Position numbers and translations under genes: made by a program
The notes under the pieces: generated by a model
Databases searched by the model: none
What the model was told of the DNA's origin: nothing
Seen by the model: the letters and a program-made list of their open reading frames with translations, nothing else
Source: Bradyrhizobium sp. SSBR45G
GTDB lineage: Bacteria > Pseudomonadota > Alphaproteobacteria > Rhizobiales > Xanthobacteraceae
Assembly (NCBI RefSeq): GCF_030159255.1
Contig: NZ_BSCT01000001.1
Span: forward strand, 372,001-436,000
Reading direction: 5' to 3'
DNA: 64,000 nt
In this document: in pieces, positions 61,604 through 64,000 of the stretch
How positions within the stretch are numbered: position 1 is the first letter of the stretch
How the letters are laid out: every line of letters starts with the position of its first letter

Positions 61604-61615
61604 GCTCGCTCCGGC

Positions 61616-62572
61616 TCACGGGCGAACAGGCGCCACCTCGCGCAGGAACGCGATCAACGCCTCATTCACCGCTTCAGCGCATTCCTGCTGGATCCAGTGC
61701 CCCGCGCCCTCGATGATCAGCTTGCGCCGGAGATCGGGCAGCACGCGCGCCATCTCCTGAACGCGCTTGGCGCCGATGATCCCGGTCACGACCGCGTCCT
61801 CGCTGCCGGCGATGAACAGTGACGGCTGACGGATCTGCGCATCCTGCCAGGGCGCGGTGAGCTCCCAGTTGCGATCGATGTTGCGGTACCAGTTCAGGCC
61901 ACCGCGAAAACCGGACACGCGATAGGCGTCGATGAACTCCGCGAGGTCGGCCTCGCTCAGCCACGCGGGCAGAGGCAGGTCCGGGGTCGCGGCGCCGAGG
62001 AAGCCGTTGCCCGGCGCGACGAACAGCGACTGCGGATCGGAGAAGCCGCGCGCCAGCACGGTGCGCATCGTCAGCGCGACGTCGCGCTCGAGTTCGGTCT
62101 CTGCGACACCAGCGGTCTGAAAATACTGCCAGTAGAAGTTCTCGATCCCGCCAGCCCGCAGCGTGTCGAGCGGCCGGGCCCGACCGCGGAACGGAGGCGG
62201 GACGCTCAGGCCGGCGACGGCCGTGAACAGGTCGGGCCGGAACAGCGCGGCGTGCCACGCCACCGGCGCGCCCCAGTCGTGGCCGATGATGATGGCCTGC
62301 CGCTCGCCGAGCGCGCCGACCAGCGCCACCATGTCGCCCACGATGTCGAAGATCGTATAGGCGGCGGCGTCGGCCGGCGCCTGCGAGCGGCCGAAACCGC
62401 GCATGTCCGGTGCGGCGACGCGATAGCCGGCCCCGGCGAGAGCCGGAATCTGGTGCCGCCACGAATAGGACAGCTCGGGCCAGCCGTGGCACAGCAGCAC
62501 GAGCGGCCCCGCGCCCTGCTCGCGCACGAACAGCTCAATTCCATTGGCCTTGACGATCCGCGTCGATGACAC
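61616..62572 (-). CDS. Alpha/beta hydrolase (epoxide hydrolase-like)
   Basis: The 318-residue protein has the epoxide hydrolase subfamily pattern: oxyanion motif LLCHGWPELSYSWRHQIPAL, nucleophile elbow IIGHDWGAPVAWHAAL with Asp as nucleophile (G-H-D-W-G), and the C-terminal His region LIIEGAGHWIQQECAEAVNE. It likely opens epoxides or cleaves C-X bonds of aromatic or aliphatic xenobiotics. The GTG at 62572 has GAGGG 8-10 nt upstream and starts just before the core; the in-frame GTG at 62626 lacks a ribosome site. It is convergent with the GNAT gene. Confidence 0.87.
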   Translation of the reverse strand: MSSTRIVKANGIELFVREQGAGPLVLLCHGWPELSYSWRHQIPALAGAGYRVAAPDMRGFGRSQAPADAAAYTIFDIVGDMVALVGALGERQAIIIGHDWGAPVAWHAALFRPDLFTAVAGLSVPPPFRGRARPLDTLRAGGIENFYWQYFQTAGVAETELERDVALTMRTVLARGFSDPQSLFVAPGNGFLGAATPDLPLPAWLSEADLAEFIDAYRVSGFRGGLNWYRNIDRNWELTAPWQDAQIRQPSLFIAGSEDAVVTGIIGAKRVQEMARVLPDLRRKLIIEGAGHWIQQECAEAVNEALIAFLREVAPVRP

Positions 62573-62736
62573 CGTATCCGCCCTCGATTGCCTGATTTTT
62601 ACGTGGCTGTCGCAATGGTATCGCACCGCCTGCGAGGCTGCGCAAATCCCGGGACAGTTGCCGGATCCGCAGGACTGCCGAGTTGTTTGCGCATCGCGCA
62701 GCTGCTAGTTTGCAAGCGCGCTCCAGAGCTTAGCCG

Positions 62737-63996
62737 ATGGATTTCATGACCTTCCCGTTCCCTCGCTCCGGTTTGATGTCCGGACGGGCGACGCGTGCGC
62801 TCGTCGTCCTGGCGGCCGTGATCGCCGTCGGGTGGAGCGGCATGCTCTACGCCGCCAATCAGAGCGTCCAGGGCGCGAAAAAGGACGACGGCGGCTTCGA
62901 CGGTGATGCGCCGACCGCGATCCTGGTCGAAGCCAGCAGCGGCAGCGTGCTGTTCGAGAAGAATGCGGACGAGCTGCGCGCGCCGTCGAGCATGATGAAG
63001 CTGATGACCGCCGAGGTCGTCTTCAACGCCGTCAAGGACGGCACGATCAAGCTCACCGACGAGTACCGGATCAGCGAGAACGCCTGGCGGCGGGGCGGGG
63101 CGCCGTCCGGCGGCTCGACCATGTTCGCCGCGCTGAACAGCAAGGTCTCGGTCAGCGACCTGCTGCGCGGCGCCCTCATCCAGAGCGGCAACGATGCCTG
63201 CATCGCGCTCGCCGAGGGCATGGCGGGCAACGAGAAGATCTTCGCGGCCGACTACATGACCAAGCGCGCCCGCGAGCTCGGCCTGACCAAGTCGACTTTC
63301 GCCAATTCCAACGGGCTGCCGGACCCCGGCAACAAGATGACGGTGCGCGAGTTGGCGATGCTCGCCCGGCACATCATCCTGGATTTCCCGGAGTTCTATA
63401 AGATCCTCGGCGAGAAGGAATTCACCTGGAACAAGATCCGGCAGCAGAACCGCAATCCGCTGCTGAATGCGATGGAAGGGGCCGACGGGCTCAAGACCGG
63501 CTTCACCAAGGAAGGCGGCTACGGCATGGTCGGCTCGGCCGTGCAGAACGGCACGCGGCTGATCGTCGTGGTCAACGGTCTGGAGGATCCCGAGGACCGC
63601 GCCACCGAAGCCAAGAAGATGCTCGAATGGGGCTTCCGCAATTTCGAGACCCGCACCTTGTTCGCCGCCGACCAGACGCTCGGCTATGCCAAGGTGTTCG
63701 GCGGCGAGAGCCGCTCGGTCAAGCTGTCCAGTCCGGTGCCGGTCAAGGTGATGGTGCAGAAGAACGGCGGCGAGAAGCTGATCGCGCGTGTCGTCTACAG
63801 TGGACCCGTGAAGGCGCCGATCGAGCCGGGTCAGAAGGTCGGGGTTGTCAGGGTCTGGCGCGGCCCCAATATCGCCATGGAGGCCCCCGTCTATGCCGCA
63901 GAGGCAGTGGGCAGGGGGTCGACGATGCGGCGCGCGATCGATGGGGCCAGCGAGCTCGTGATCGGAATGTTCCGCGCCGGGGCCGAGAAGCTCTAG
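62737..63996 (+). CDS. dacC: D-alanyl-D-alanine carboxypeptidase (PBP5/DacC family)
   Basis: The 419-residue protein has an N-terminal membrane/signal segment (ALVVLAAVIAVGWSGMLYAA) and the three class C penicillin-binding motifs: SxxK in APSSMMKLMTAEVVF, SGN in LIQSGNDACIALAEGMAG and KTG in ADGLKTGFTKEGGYGMVG. PBP5-type C-terminal domain and membrane-associating tail follow. It removes the terminal D-Ala from peptidoglycan pentapeptides. In relatives it sits directly next to rlpA; here the autotransporter/collar module lies in between. It ends just inside the window edge. Confidence 0.95.
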   Translation: MDFMTFPFPRSGLMSGRATRALVVLAAVIAVGWSGMLYAANQSVQGAKKDDGGFDGDAPTAILVEASSGSVLFEKNADELRAPSSMMKLMTAEVVFNAVKDGTIKLTDEYRISENAWRRGGAPSGGSTMFAALNSKVSVSDLLRGALIQSGNDACIALAEGMAGNEKIFAADYMTKRARELGLTKSTFANSNGLPDPGNKMTVRELAMLARHIILDFPEFYKILGEKEFTWNKIRQQNRNPLLNAMEGADGLKTGFTKEGGYGMVGSAVQNGTRLIVVVNGLEDPEDRATEAKKMLEWGFRNFETRTLFAADQTLGYAKVFGGESRSVKLSSPVPVKVMVQKNGGEKLIARVVYSGPVKAPIEPGQKVGVVRVWRGPNIAMEAPVYAAEAVGRGSTMRRAIDGASELVIGMFRAGAEKL

Positions 63997-64000
63997 AGAC

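Overview
The window looks like a chromosomal segment of a Bradyrhizobium-type alphaproteobacterium (Nitrobacteraceae). This is inferred from high G+C, the gene families present (HspQ, phosphatidylcholine synthase, NasS/NasT with NirA, ACC deaminase with a divergent Lrp regulator, rlpA/dacC, invasion-associated-locus-B protein), a FixK-type box, and short palindromic repeats of the kind scattered through these genomes. No rRNA, CRISPR array, transposase, integrase or origin was seen. One tRNA gene, tRNA-Ser(UGA), is present.

Layout. 1-8.3 kb: housekeeping and membrane genes (truncated peptide-binding protein, IalB, hspQ, AEC transporter, UbiH-like monooxygenase, pcs-terC pair, quinone oxidoreductase, cysteine-cluster protein). 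8.3-13 kb: an orphan FixK box in front of a decayed reading frame, an acetylornithine-aminotransferase-type gene preceded by what looks like an arginine-rich leader peptide and attenuator, a DUF2336 protein and rimO. 13-18.5 kb: nitrite assimilation (nasT-nasS, a structured leader with a sigma54-like promoter, nirA and its flavoprotein reductase). 18.7-25.5 kb: 5-oxoprolinase genes pxpBCA, divergent RraA-like and hydroxynitrile-lyase-like cupin genes, a DUF2147 protein, and the Lrp/acdS pair. 25.5-28.8 kb: repeat-rich DNA with a metallopeptidase and a small membrane protein. 28.8-38.3 kb: a second EF-G, secreted small proteins, a GNAT, a repeat autotransporter and a PheC-like periplasmic protein. 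38.5-44 kb: a sugar-type ABC transporter operon with a D-2-hydroxyacid dehydrogenase. 44-50.8 kb: small stress and regulatory genes, including three TetR genes with candidate palindromic operators. 50.9-64 kb: tRNA-Ser, rlpA and dacC. Between rlpA and dacC lies a roughly 9.8 kb module: a 1934-residue IPT/TIG-repeat autotransporter, three consecutive tail-collar (microcystin-dependent-protein-like) genes, a GNAT acetyltransferase and an alpha/beta hydrolase.

Two observations stand out. The first is the candidate leaderless 30-residue, 11-arginine leader peptide with a downstream terminator hairpin before the aminotransferase (10044-10280), which looks like arginine attenuation. The second is the giant repeat autotransporter plus tail-collar trio plus GNAT module, which may be an undescribed surface or secreted system. 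Function assignments rest on motif recognition from translated sequence; no database search was run.
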